A stretch of 64,000 nucleotides of DNA from Ophioceras dolichostomum (lineage: Eukaryota > Ascomycota > Sordariomycetes > Magnaporthales > Ophioceraceae): contig PYST01000086.1 in assembly GCA_003049485.1 (NCBI GenBank), positions 56,416-120,415 of the forward strand, in the 5' to 3' direction. The translations under genes were made by a program, and so were the position numbers. The notes beneath the pieces were generated by a model. The model saw only the letters and a program-made list of their open reading frames with translations. It made no database searches and was not told the DNA's origin. Each line of letters begins with the position of its first letter. Position 1 is the first letter of the stretch. This document shows positions 1 to 12,959 of the stretch, piece by piece.

Positions 1-884
1 GCTTGATAGGTGACGCGCTGCGGTCGTCCGGGTTGAGGTAAGTCTCCTTTTTGCGCAGGACCTTGGAGACGGTGCTATGTTCAGAGAGACAGAACAATTC
101 GCAGTTGAAAACATGTCAGCTGAGTTCAGTCCGGGCTAATCCGGGCCAATTCGGTCCCATCCTTCTTCCGCTGACTTGTCCTCCGACGTGAACAAGTGCT
201 CTCTCTACCTCCTCCTCTCTGTGAAACCTACCTTCTTTCGACACCAAAGCGAGATCCGATCTCGGTCTGCTTCATGCCCGGGTTTTCCTCGGCAAACAGG
301 CACATGGCCCGGCGATCGCTGTCGGTCAGCGTCTTTCGAGGTGTCAGTTGGATGTGAGAGGCCGACAGCTTCGACCCCTTCAGCTGTGGCAACGAAACGA
401 GCGGAGGCATGCTGGCAGCCGGCGCAGAGTAGCTGCTCGCGTTGGGAACCAGGGTGCTCGGCCAGATCGGATTTGAAGGCATGATCAGCGGCTGTAGTGG
501 AGGATGATGCGCCTGCTGCTGGTGAGGCGGCGGCGGGTGCTGCTGAGGGACCTGGGCGACCTGTGGCGGAGGGGGCAGCATCCTTCCGCCTCCCATTCCC
601 ACACCGACGCTCACGCCCACGCCCACGCCCACGCCGCCCACACTCACACCGAGTGATTCCGACGGCAGGTGCGGCATCGACGTCATGCCAAAGTTGAAGT
701 TGCTGTTGTAGTCCGCCATCGTGGTCTGCGTATAGTGCGACATGTCAACCCAGTGGCTGTCGCCCACCGAGACTCCGCCAGCACTGGCCGGAGTGTGACC
801 ACCACTGCTGTATGGGCCGTGGTCCGTCGTAGCCATGTGGCTCTCCGACTCCATAGCCGTCGTTGCAATGATCGAGTGATGCAT
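1..884 (-). CDS. CENP-B/Psq-type helix-turn-helix DNA-binding protein, 5' part
   Basis: Partial gene running off the left edge. Exon 1 is 884-232 and exon 2 is 74-1. The intron 231-75 has donor GTAGGT and acceptor ATAG, and the joined codon AG|C gives Ser. The N-terminus is low complexity: a Gly-Val run, then Pro/His/Gln-rich sequence. A CENP-B N-terminal HTH follows from about residue 180, with TPRKTLTDSDRRAMCLF, QTEIGSRFGVER and, across the intron, STVSKVLRKK and YLNPDD. This domain, related to Tc1/pogo transposase DNA-binding domains, binds DNA in the nucleus; fungal members include ARS- and centromere-binding proteins. The ATG at 884 is the first in frame, but an upstream exon is possible. 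No transposase catalytic domain is visible in the portion present. The product is a likely DNA-binding regulator with unknown targets. Confidence 0.8.
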
Positions 885-3800
885 TCTGAGGCAAGACAGG
901 ACGGTTCACGACCACAACCCTCAGCTCGCTCTCATCGACCACTAGTTGTACTGTGCACGTCGTCGCTGGTCACTGCTCAGACAAGGCCCTCCTCAGGCCG
1001 AGACCGTCACAGTAGACGTAGACGTAGACGCGAAAACAGGCACGAGCTAGAGGACGAGATTGAAGTCGCAGTCGAGGCCGAGAACGAGGTAGCCTTGATA
1101 CTCCTTATTTGACGGCAGCGCGTGCGTGCGTGCCTGCAGAGCCTCATCAACTGAGCAGGAGATGGAGGCCAGGGTCAAGGACGAGGTCAAGGACGAGGAT
1201 GACGACGATGATATGCACCCACAGCCCGGCGCCAATTGCTCCTCCAGCGGCTGTCTGGTGATGCAGTTGAAGAATGGCGCAAACTTGGGAGGCTTGGAGG
1301 CTCACCCCGGCGTGGCGGGCAGGTGTGGTCGTAGGAGAAGAGATGCAGTAGTGCTCGGTGCGTGTGCGTGAGTATGTATATGTGTGTTGGGCGTGCGTGC
1401 GTAAGTAGGGATGGTGGATGGATGCGCTTTGTGGGGTGTGAAGCGCCTAGTCTGTGGGCGGCACGTATATGTAGGTTGCCAGGGAGTGTGTAAGTCGTCC
1501 TCCACACAAGGAGAAAAAGGAGCTGGGGGGATCTGGCGGGTCAGATCGGTAACGACGAGGACAGGATTAGGCCGATATGATGTTGAGCGGAAACCAAAAC
1601 CTGGCGACGGCCAGACGTATCTTTTCGGCTTCACCTTCGGCAACTTTTCTCTTCTTTCTTTCTGGTTTGTTTATACGACCGCGCGCTACCACCACACAGT
1701 GTTCCCATCAGCCAGGGGGGGAAGCTCTCTGCCCACTCCCGAGTCCCGTCCCTGGCGCAAACAACGTGGCAAGTGTCTCGGGACTGATGATAGAGAGAGT
1801 TTACGGAAAGTAGTCAGTCATGTGAACTTCTTCTTCCTCAATGCCTCTCAGCTCCTTGGTGGTGGAACGACGAGTATGGCGCAAAGAGGGAGGGAGAAGG
1901 GAGGGGAAGGTGGTGGAGGGTAGGATACGAGAACGGCAGCGTAGGGAGGGAGGCAACGAAGGACGGGGGAAGTATTCAGTAGATGTATGTGGTATGTATG
2001 CAGGCATGGAAGGCAAGTGCGGGTATGGCATGGGTAGGTAAGATGCTAGAGGCTTTGCTCACGTAACAAGGACGCAGGTTTCGACAACGAGGTTACGGCA
2101 CATCAGCGGGCGCGGGAGGGGGCCGACCTGGAGATCGCAGCAGGACCAGCGGCAACAGCAGGCGTTGTACAAAGTAAGTAGTAAGGTCGAACGAAGGCAG
2201 GTCAGGCACTGCAGCAGCTGAACGTCTCGACGAGTCTTGGAATTTACCAACGCAAAGGTCGGCTGCAGGAGCAGACGCCGCAATGCAGTCTGGACAACTT
2301 GATGGGGATGGGGCGGGCCCCCCTCGAGATAAATCAGACGCACGCCGGACAGGCATGGACAGAGGAGCACGGAACACAGAGAAGGTAGTGGTGGTGGGCC
2401 AGAGGCAGGCTACATATGTTACCCACCGATGTTCTTCAAGAGAAGGGAAAGGTGCGGATAACCAGACCGGGCGGAGGCGTGCCAGGGCCAAGACGGTCAG
2501 GTACAAGCTCCATGTACCGGCCAGGGGGGGGGGTGGTGTTCAAGGGTCAGGGAGGCGCATATAATAGAAGGGCAAGGGAGTTCGGTCTTGGGGCCAGGAG
2601 GAGGAAGAGGGGGGCGCCGCAACACTGAGAGAGTGAGAGAGCGTGCGAGGAAAGGACCGGGCAGCAGGAATACATAAAAAGAAAGAGGATGAGAAGAAGA
2701 AGAAGAAACAACAACAAAAAGACAAGCAAAAAAAGAAGGGGAAAAAAGAGAGGAAAAAAATTCAATGCATGTACACGTGTATGACAGGAACGAAATGAAG
2801 AATTTTATGCTTGAGACGCAAACATGAAGAAAAAAAAAAGAAGCAAAGAAAGAGGGAGAATGTTTGCTTGTTTCCCTCAACACCTCCTCGCTTGCTCGCT
2901 GGCTCGCTTGCTGGCTGGTTTGGTTGTTTGCTTGTTCTGGTGGTCCCCTCGGCAGAGGTGGTGGCCGAGTCGGAACCTACGACAAGGGGGTAGTTGCTGA
3001 CAGGTCGAAAGAGAGAGGGAGGGGGTGGTACTGGGACTGGGACGAGAATTGGGCCTGACTGGGGAGCTACCAGGTCCAGGGGGCCGCCACACCAGCCCAG
3101 CGAGGATGTGGACAGCCAAAGCCAGGACGGCAAGGATACTGACTGACCGGAGCTGGAGCAGGGAAAAAGGAAAGACGAAGCGCGGCTGCTAGCCCGTCTG
3201 AGAAAAGTGAGGCAGTTGCACCATAGCATTCATAATAAAAACGACCAGGGTGGTCCAGAGAAGCAGACGCAAGCAGAGACCGGCAGAGGCAAGCAACCCT
3301 GGGAGCCTGGCTTTCAGCCAGCCAGCCGTTAGGGAAACCCGGCCACGGGCGGGCAGGCAGTGGGCAGGCAGGTGGTGGGAGCAGGTGTGGGAGGGAGGTG
3401 TGGGTGGTAGTTGTTAGTGGTATGTTGTGGTGCGGTCGCTGTCAGGATGAGAGATCATTGACGGATGTACCTACCAAGGTACCATGTATCCTTGCCTACC
3501 TACCTACCCACCCGTTGGAGCCCATCTGAACAGCAGTCAAATTGATCCGTTCCTCTCCGCTGGCTGTTCCTCGTCCTTCAAGCTGTTTCGTTCCAGGATG
3601 GGTATTTCCAGGAGGACAAGAAAAAAACAGACGAGACGAGAACGTGTTGTGTAGACCCTGAAGTGCGGGAGGGGCTGGGTTTTCTTCGACGAGTTTTCTC
3701 GTCTGCTCTGCTCGTCAAGTTGTTGAGTCGTCAAGTCGTCGAGCTTAGTTCCAGCGAAGGTTTTCCAGTACCAGCAAGCTCGGGAAGACCACAAGCCGCC

Positions 3801-6800
3801 TCTTGCTCCAGGGTGTGGGCTTGCTTGCCCGAAACGGCCAATAAATGACCCAAGACAGAAGCAAAGCACTCGCAAGAAAATCCGAGATGCGATAGAAATG
3901 CAATATGACCTACCTCTAATGGCCAGTCTCCTTGCCATCTTTTGCACATGCCCCCTTCGCCATTGCCAATGGGCTCGTATAGCAATGCTGTGTTGAAGCG
4001 CAGACCATTCTCGCATCCAACCAGACGACACCAAACGGCGTCTCCCCAGGTATCCTCTCAATAATAGATCGATCAAGCCGATCAATAGAAGGCCGCAGCA
4101 AGGCCCCAGCAGCATCGATCTCGCGGTGACTAGCAAGGGCGAGTGGTTGGAAGGCTGGCCATGGGACACAATGGATACATGGGATGCCTCGTGGAAGTGG
4201 AAGTAGAAGTGGAAGTGGTGCCTCAAAATGAGATGCGCGAATCACAGCCCAGCCGCGGTTGGGAGCTCGACTTCCAGCGGTGTTGTGGTCTTCGGGCTTG
4301 GTCAGTGGACCACCACCCCTCCCTCACACCCACCACCCCCCTTGCTTTCCGCCAGTGCCAGAGAGCGCCCTCTGAACCCCCGCTCAATTCCCTTGCCCCC
4401 CGTCCGTCCCACAGGCGTCCGACAGGGGGTCCGGGAAATGTGTGCGGGCACAGCGGGCGGGCGGGTTTTGGCGAAATCTTCTCTCTGATGGGAAGTGGGC
4501 TTTGGTAGTCTCCCGGTGGGGAGCAAAACACTAGAGGTGACGCCCAAGTGACGACGAGGGGTGAGATTGAACTTGAAGGAATCACCTCGGGGTGAATAGA
4601 TTGATGTGTGGTGAAAGCAAACTTGAATACCTCCCAAGAGGCAACCACCGCAGACGATGCAGACGGTGCAGACGGTGCAGGGGATGTTGCAGCATGCAGA
4701 CAGCGTGCAGCGTGCAGCGTGCAAGGGTTGCAGGTTCAGGACCAGAGGGGAGAAGGAGGGAGGGGCCATTCAATTGATTTGCTGTGAGGTCCGTGCTGCG
4801 CACACGCTGTGTAATCCCTGCTCGACTGACTTCGACATCAACCCCTCCAGACTCTGCCCATTGGATTACGATCGGTGCCTGGCGCGACCAACTGGAGCTC
4901 AGGCTCCCGCTAGCATTACACCGAAGATAGATAGTTTCAGGATATCAACGATACGAAGTATTTACATAGAATACAATATATCAATACCAATATATGGAGA
5001 TCCGGTTGACTGTGGGAAAAGGAATCAGCAAAGGCTAGGCCCAAAGGCTGACCCGTAGCCGCTAATGTTTCTAGAAGGCAGCCAGTCAAAATCCCCATCA
5101 CCACCGACCGGACCCGAAATTCGATGGGGCTGAGTGAAGGGGAAATCTTCCAGTTTCTGTGATTTCTTGCGAGGCCCCCCAGTGCCGTTTTGGGCGCTGC
5201 CTGTTTTCTCATACGGACGGGAAATACCTGCCAGCCGCCACATTGTCAATCGTCCTTTCATTGCTGATTCGAAACATCAGACTCCCGTCCGTGAGCGCGG
5301 GCCTCAACTCAGAACTGCCAAAACTGCCAGGGGGGAGAGGAGCCGGGGCCTCCCTGTCAGCCTTTTTTTTTGGGGGGGGGAGCATAACTCTTGGATTGAA
5401 AGTGCTGGCGTTTGATAACGGGGATCGATTCCGTTGAATGCGGCTTTTATCTGACGGTGCTATTGATGGGGAAGTCATAATGTACAGACGGCCAGGTTTC
5501 CCCAGCAGAACGTGAGGACTCCAACGCAGGAACAAAGCTATCACAAGGCTCTCGAACGGCCTCCTCCGCTCTCCCAGTCGCCACTCTCTCCCTTTCACGT
5601 TCCCTCTTCCCCCCATCCGGAGTCTTGGGTGGATCTCGAACTGCGGCACTCATGCTGGCGATCAATGCAGAGTGGTCCGGGCTGGCCCTGGATCTGCCCT
5701 GCCTTCCAGACTCCAGCGACTCCAAAGGTTTACATATTGCTGTTTGATCGTTCCGCGGGGGGGCCATTCGAACCCAGTACACAGAAACCTCCCACCTTTC
5801 CGTGGATGATCGCCATCACTGGTGCAACCAAGAAAAAAAAAAAGCCGAACAAAAACGGGACCTGGAAGACAGGAGACACGACACACGTTCTCGAGAGGCC
5901 AAAAATAACATATCAAACACGTCAAAAACGGATGGGGCAGCCCAACACAGGACGGAAGAGTTCGGATGCCAGACGAGAAACAACTTCGAACCCTTCGCAC
6001 AAAGCGACCGAACACTGCCAAACGTTGCCGGACGTCGCCAGACGTCGCTGAAGGGAGACACCAGACGGGCCAATGGAGCGTAAACCACTGCGAGCAGGCT
6101 GTGCAGCAACGGTCCGCAGGCATGGCCCATTTCGAAAGCTTGATCCGGGAAGGACATACAAGGTTATTTCTTTGGTTATCTCGGGGTGAAAAAAAAGATG
6201 CACCGTAGGATTCTACGACAGTGCCCTGACAAACCGGTCAGTGAATCCCTTACTCAGGATTACTGCGCGTTTTTTTCTTTTTGCAGAACCCTCCCGAGTC
6301 ATTATAGCTCCTAGTAAGTCATGCCTAAGTCATAGCCAATTCATGATCAGGTTCAGGTTGCCTTCGCCCGGGCACCTTCGCCCTTCCTCTCTTTGACTTA
6401 ACAGGAGCCGAGTGAACTCGTCCATCTCCTCCTCCTTCCGTCACCCCACTTCCTCCGAGACTGATGAGATTTGAGGAGCCTAGCAACCTAGCTTCGACCA
6501 ACGAGAGTCTTGGACGTGAAGCGGGAGCTGTCATTGGACCTAATTTCCGGACTTTGTGTCGGCCCTGATTGGGCAGATCCAGGACCAACAATGGAGGGGT
6601 CCAAGCGAGCGAAGAAGGAGGGGAGGGATTCATGTTCAAATTCCTCCAATTCTCGTTGGACCTCGCAGAGTCCTGGACACCTTCTCAAGAACCGGGCTGC
6701 TTCCAGTTGGTCAGTCGATAGGGTACTGGACCCCAAACATCAAAAGGGATTCACGGGATTGAAAAGGACCCTCAGAAACAACCCAACATCCCCTCCTCTG

Positions 6801-9800
6801 CTCCCCATCACTGGTTCAGGTGGCTGCCGGAGATATTCCCCATACCTATCATACAGCACCCATCCTCATCCTCAGCAAGGCACCCCGCCCTCATCCAGAG
6901 CATCCACAGCATCCATCAATCATCCATCGAGAGTTTGCCTCATGTGCTCTCTCGCGGTCTCTCTCTCTCTCTTTCTTGGGCCACTCAAGGACTGTCGAGT
7001 GTCGAGGACCCTCGAAAGCCCCTCACCCCACCACCACAACCATTGCCGACGGTTCCAGACTACCACCACTAGCTCGACAAACGCTGGTCTTTGCTCTCGC
7101 ACGCCGCTTGATTAGAAAATCAGAAACGAAATATAATCCATGCCGTGATCCTGGAGGAACGCTTCCGACTTCGGGTTCAGCGCATGGGCAGCTTGTCCTC
7201 CTGGCCGTCTGGTTCGGCTCCGTGAGTGGTGGTGAACTACATCCGCCCCACCCCACCTCGTCCCGTTTCGCCCACCACGAATGACGCTGGGTGGCACCGA
7301 ACCTCGTCCCTAGCACTCCCATCCCACCGCCTAAACTGCTGTGCGACCGAAGTCATCACTAGTCAGGTAGGTACGGAATAGAGAGAGCAGCAGAAGTGCA
7401 GAATCTCACATTCTCGAAAAGCAACCAAGTTGTTTGTGACAGTAGGACTGCAGCCGACACCACCCACCAGGACAACCGCATGCAGCTGAAGCTGCAGATG
7501 TCTTACCCCGGTTCCCTGTATCCGGTCTTCTGGTTGGCTAGCGGGCTGTCCGTGGCTTCGAGACATGCTTGAAGAAGGCCACCCAGCCAGCCGACTAGAC
7601 AAGCCAGCTGCGAACGAGGCACACAGGCACAGACAACCGATGGAGCTAAACTAAAGCTGCAGCCGCTCGTGCACTAGCTCGGAGCCACTAGCGCGGAAGA
7701 AGAAGAAAGAAAAAAAAAACGCTCCCTTCCTCCTGCAGACGTCAAGACGACGAAGGGATGGAAGGGGAGAAGGAATAGAGGAGGGTGCACATGATGAAGT
7801 CATGTTCTGGCTTGCGACTGGTTGGGTCCCGGATGCGGCCAAGAAGAGCCAATCGATCGGCCCTCGCGATAGATGCAGAGGGACTAACTGACACTTAACA
7901 CAGGCAGTCACAGACGGCCGTAAACCTATCATCAATAATACGTCCATGACCGTCAGCCATGGCATCGATGACAACCATGGCACGTTGGTTTTGAATTTGA
8001 GATGCTCCGCCTGCACTGCCTGCGTCCCACACCTAGCAAAGAAATCAACCAACGGTCGGCCGATGCGGCGGATGGCGGATGGGGTGGGATGGGATGGGCG
8101 GCAGGGAGACAAGTCAAGTGACGAGACTCCCGTGATGGACCGACCGATGGAAACATGCCCGTTCCGCTGGCTGGTTCCAGACCTTCTCCAGCCAATCTCC
8201 CCTTCTCAACGCTCTTTTTTGTCCCATCGTTCCCCGAGATCCAGGGACTTCAACAAAAACTTCCAGGAACTCCAAGTCAGAAGGTCCCCTCGACATCACA
8301 CCAAAGCAGCCATGTGCCGTATTCTGCGCGGAAGTAAACCACCAGGTAGGCATTAAGGTATTCAGAGTCGACGGTCCTAACGAACTACTGCAAGAACCCC
8401 CAGTTCTCGTCCCCGCCGCCGCCCGGACCAGGACCAGGACCAGGAGCAACCAGATCTTGCTTCATCTGACCAGAATCGGCGGCCCCTTGGCAGTGACACC
8501 TGGGGCGCAAGGCAAAAAATAGAAGGGGAAAAAACACACAGGCGAGGCAGCCGGGCAGAATGCGAGGCAAGGCAAGGCAAGGCAGGCAGGCAGGGGAAAA
8601 CAAGGGATGTTGACCAGGCAAGGGGGCCTCACTCTGCATATGATTTGTCTGTGCGCAATGGGCGGTCTTGTTCATGCCATTGAACGGGATATCCTTCCGG
8701 AATGGCGAGACAAATAGAGCTTGCTGCAGACGGAGAGAGAGGCCGCTCACAATCGCTCGCCTCGCTCTCTCATCTCTCTCATCTCATCTCATGAGGCATA
8801 TCTCATCACTGTCGTCACCCGTACCATCCCGGAATAAGCCTTTAAGCCTATGAGGCTATCTGCGGAATGTATGTACTACATATGTAAGGAATTGTCAAGA
8901 TCTACCATTCACGGCCATCCCATCCATCTATCGTTTCTATTCTATTGTCTAGCCGACTGGTCGATATTTTCGTCCTTGATACGGATAGGATACCAATGGA
9001 GGGAGCAACACTTCGAGTGTATGGACAAGATATCCACCGACATCGGTGCCCAGTCCAACGCTTTGCTTGTACCCACCCCCAACCAACCGGGTCGATCAAG
9101 TGTGACGTTCGCGCTTCCATATTGTGAGGTAAGGCCGAGCGAGTTCTTTTCGGGGAACTTTTTTTGTGCTATTTACTACATATTGATCGCGGGCGGGGAC
9201 ATAACTTCCTCCTCTAGACGAGAAAGAAAGAGGACCCCCAAAGTGTGTGCATGCATAAATAATAATAATAACAGGCACGATAATGATGAGCACCAACGAC
9301 ACTTGACTGGCCCAAACAGCGGCCGTTTTTTGGGTGGAGGAGTGGGACACTCGAGAAAAGAAAAGAAAAACGATTCAGAGGGAGCTCCAGCCCGGCGGCA
9401 AGAGACGCACTCTGAAAGGCTGGCGCGCCGCCCTGGCTTGGCCTTTTTCGAGAAACCAGTCGGGAAAAACAGGGGGTGAGATTCCATACCAGAGAGGCGG
9501 TGGATGTGGGTGTGGGTGTAAGCAGCCATTGGACGACGAGCTTGACCAGAAGAAGCTACAACCCACCTCCTAAACGAACGTCTCCTTTTGAGTGCAAGCG
9601 AAGACATCCCATCTGAGGAAGAGAGACGTTTTGTGCCCACGAAGGCAGGCTGGCTGTTAGCAACACCCGACCGATCGGCGGGACCTGTACCTGCCATGCC
9701 ATGTGCCTTTTCCCCAAAAGCTACCACACCCGACGGTTTCGTTGAAAACTCCGTGTTCCTCATTCAGTTACAAGTGGCTGGCTGACTTTCTTTGTGGAAA

Positions 9801-9964
9801 ACTTTCCGAATATGTGGTGGTAGACGAGCAAACATTCCCAACACTTGGGCGAGCAAAAGATCACAAAAAAGGGGGTCCGAACAAGAACGATGCCGACAGA
9901 AAAAAAGAAAGGGGAAAAAAAAAAAAGAAGAAAAAAAAACGATCCGGTTCGCCCGCCGCATCCG
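885..9964. other. gene-poor spacer, left part
   Basis: About 9 kb upstream of the CENP-B-type gene. Open frames occur in every phase, but none shows a recognisable domain, sustained GC-rich third positions or a convincing exon chain. It holds simple sequence: TG/TA-rich runs near 1370-1400, an A/G-rich tract at 2675-2763, TC runs near 6955, and GGCAA/GGCAG tandems at 8565-8594. A long 5' leader of the leftward gene or non-coding RNAs are possible, but the sequence alone does not show them. Confidence 0.6.
2675..2763 (+). repeat. A/G-rich low-complexity tract
   Basis: Strongly purine-skewed plus strand with GAA repeats and A-runs, broken by a few pyrimidines. Fungal promoters often carry such tracts as CT-rich on the coding strand. 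Here it lies about 1.8 kb upstream of the leftward gene's ATG, so a promoter role is only a guess. Confidence 0.6.
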
Positions 9965-9989
9965 NNNNNNNNNNNNNNNNNNNNNNNNN
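9965..9989. other. assembly gap (25 N) with overlapping flanks
   Basis: Twenty-five Ns joining two contig ends. The 13 bases before the gap (9952-9964, CCCGCCGCATCCG) are identical to the 13 bases after it (9990-10002). The contigs therefore probably overlap, and the gap may have zero or negative real length. Confidence 0.95.
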
Positions 9990-10047
9990 CCCGCCGCATC
10001 CGGCGACGAACAATTTTTAGGGATTAATGAAGTCGAGAGCGGCGTAA

Positions 10048-10070
10048 GTGTGTGTGTGTGTGTGTGTGTG
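10048..10070 (+). repeat. (GT)11 microsatellite
   Basis: Uninterrupted alternating G and T over 23 nt, non-coding, 58 nt after the assembly gap. Confidence 0.95.
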
Positions 10071-11896
10071 CGTCCTCATACTTGTCTGTGTTCCCTTCCC
10101 TTCACTTCCCTTTGCCTCCCATCCTCGTCGGATCATTCTCGTCGTCAGTTCAGGGTCGTCAGGGTCGTCAGTCTCGAACGATCCAGTCGGCAGCTTTTCC
10201 GCCTCCCTTCCCTTTCACCTTTAGCGATTGATAAGCAAAAGCGGCAGAGCACTATCGGGAGCAAGAAAAGCGGCTCGCGGCTCACGGCTCACACTCTCAG
10301 GGGGTATGCTTTGAGAGGGCGTGGAAAGCGAGTGAAGCTTTTGAGGCGCTAAAAAAGAAAAGGTGGCATTGGCATCTCTACACCGACCTTAAGGTGCAGG
10401 TAGGTAGGTAGGTACCAGCTGAGGTAGTTTATCTGCAGTCCCAACAGCTCGCCTCAACCAGATATTCGTAGCCGGTGGACAAGCCGAAACGGGAGAGAGC
10501 GGCGCACATCGCACATCATCATCACGGACGGCAGCAGGCGGCAGACGGCAGAAAACAAAAAGGAAAAAACCAACACTGGCGCGTAGCATCATGCTGGCAG
10601 CTCGACTAGGCTTAACCTTCCTTTTTTTTTTTCTTCCCCTCGTCTACATCGTACATACCGTATTCCTCCTGCCGCCCTACGGAGGACGGACGGACAGGAT
10701 CATACACATCCCCACGTCAGGTAGGCAGGCTAATTTTCGGCGACCAGACTCGTTCGGACGCCTGCCTGCCCGTCCGGTCATGCCCTGCCATGCCCTGCCC
10801 TGCCTTGCAAGCCCTGTCCTGCCAGCCCAGCCCAGCCTGCTGCACGCCCTGTCAGGGCCGCATTTTGGGCCTCAGTCTGGGGCGAGCCTAGAAGAGGGTA
10901 CGTCTACGTTTACCTCGACGACAGCTGGCGGCCGCGATGGCGGCGGCGTTGTCGTGGGGCGGGGGTGGCCGTGGCGGCGTCGGCCACGCCATGCGGCCAC
11001 CGGGCTGCAGATTCGGCGGCCAGCCGTCCATCATCTCATCTACGGCTACATGGTATCTCTCCACCCCCATCTGTCTGTCTGTCTACCTAGATACCTAGGT
11101 AGGTAGATTGTCTGTCTAGATGCCGCCGCCACCAGGGCCGCCTCAACTTACCTCTCATGCTACGTCGCTAGGAAGGTAACTAGCCAGAGTGCTTCACCCA
11201 GACGACGACGACGACGACGACAACGATCCTGACCACCTACCTACCTACCTACCAACCTAGGTGGTTGGTTAGGCACGCAGGTAGGTTATGTAGGTAAGGT
11301 AGGTATCCAACGCACATTGATACCATGCCATGCAGCCGAAACAGCGCCAACAATGCATCCCCATCCCCATCTCCATCCTACGTCCGTCCGATGGAGCACG
11401 CACACACAGACGCACTTCATGTAAGTGGGAAAATGAAAAGAATGGTAGGTACCTACATACCGTTGCGATTTCCCCCACGAAATACCTGTCGGTAGTGAGC
11501 AGCAGCAGCAGTTCCGTGTCCCTTACAAATCACCAGTCAGGTTTTAACTACTACGCTACTATGTACGTTACGTTTCGACGTACGCAACGCTGCTTGCTTG
11601 CTTCATGTTACTCGCTCGCGCCTGCTGGCTGGTGGTGTGCTGCTTGCTCTCTTGTGCTTCTTCTGTCTGTCATGTCCACTCCCCCCAATCCCCCGTTCCC
11701 GTCCTCGTCTAAGTGGTACGTTCGCCCGTCTTGAGAAATAAGAGGAGTTCCCCTTGCAGGATGATATTTTATGTGCGTCAACTCTTTTAGAATAAAATAG
11801 AGTGAGAAAAAAAATAAACTCGGAAACAGACTCTTGCTGAGTGAGACGACGACGACGACGACCAAGAAGCTTAGCCGTCTTTGTTCCTCTCGTTAT

Positions 11897-11920
11897 TGCT
11901 GCTGCTGCTGCTGCTGCTGC
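11897..11920 (+). repeat. (TGC)8 trinucleotide repeat
   Basis: Eight perfect TGC units in a region with no supported reading frame. Confidence 0.95.
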
Positions 11921-12931
11921 CCCCTATTTCTCTCTTTTCTTAACTCAAATTCGGAGACACGGTGCCGCGAACCCGCGGCAGATGCCCCGTTGATGCCCTG
12001 TTTCTCCCGTCAAGGTCTATTTGCAATTATCGTTCTCTTCTCTTTTGGTCTATCCTGACGCGACTTTGTTTCAAAAAAGAAAAGAACTTGAAGATATCTC
12101 GGCAAAATCATGGGAATAATGTGAACACTAACCAACCAACCTACCTGTACCTACACCTATCTAACTTACCCGACCTGTTTTGCTCCGAGTTTGGTTGTAT
12201 GTATGTCCGCGACGGTTACGTGCGTGCGTGCCACCAACAACTCCCTCAGTCTCACTCCAGACAGACAGCCAGCCGGCCAGCGGCGGCATCTCATTGCCGC
12301 ATCGCGACTGCTTGCTTGCTTGCTTGGATCCATCTAGGTCTAGGTCTAGGTCTATGTAGTTCTGGGCCTGGGTCTGGTCTGGGTCTGGTCTGGGGCCGTT
12401 GCAGTCGGAGGCGGCCATTCGGGGCGACCATCTACATGCCTATGCATGTACTTATACACAAACGACCGAGACAAACGCCGCCGCCACCTCCGCCGCCCTA
12501 CCCCCCCTTTCATGTACATGCATACGTAGGTCGTCGTTCGTCCCGTCCGTCCCCTTGGCCGCGCAGTAACAGCACAGTTGATGCAGCAAATCATGTCTCT
12601 CCAAGGTCTGCTCCAGTCACTTGCACCGCAGAGTGCCATCTCGCGTCAACTTCTGTCTGTTATCACTTTTTGCTCTTTTTTCTTTAACCTGCCTGCTCCT
12701 TTCTGGCTTTCTGTCTGTCTGTCTGCCTGTCTGTCTTGAAACCTTCTTTTCGTTTCCCCAAGTTCTCCAGATGCGGTGCGACAGTGTCTCTCTACAGTCA
12801 ATGTACACCCTACACCCACATATGCAGGTAGGTAGATAAGATATGCCTAAGGTCTCCCTCTTCCTCCTCCTCCTCCTCCTCCTCCAAACTTACTCCTCCC
12901 TCACTGCTGTAGGTTCTAAGGTGGTATGTAC

Positions 12932-12959
12932 GTACCTACCTACTAAGGTAGGTAGGTAC
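12932..12959. repeat. TACC/GGTA perfect inverted repeat
   Basis: GTACCTACCTAC at 12932-12943 pairs perfectly with GTAGGTAGGTAC at 12948-12959 around a 4-nt loop. It is the cleanest example of a TAGG/CCTA motif that recurs in non-coding parts of the window, for example near 10391-10413, 11086-11107, 11236-11310, 12826-12836, 13109-13119, 34855-34890 and 61557-61590. Confidence 0.9.

Noticed and set aside
8850..9479. 209-codon open frame in the desert
   Set aside because: No recognisable domain, contains an ATA/ATAAT microsatellite read as poly-Asn, and has no splice or codon support.
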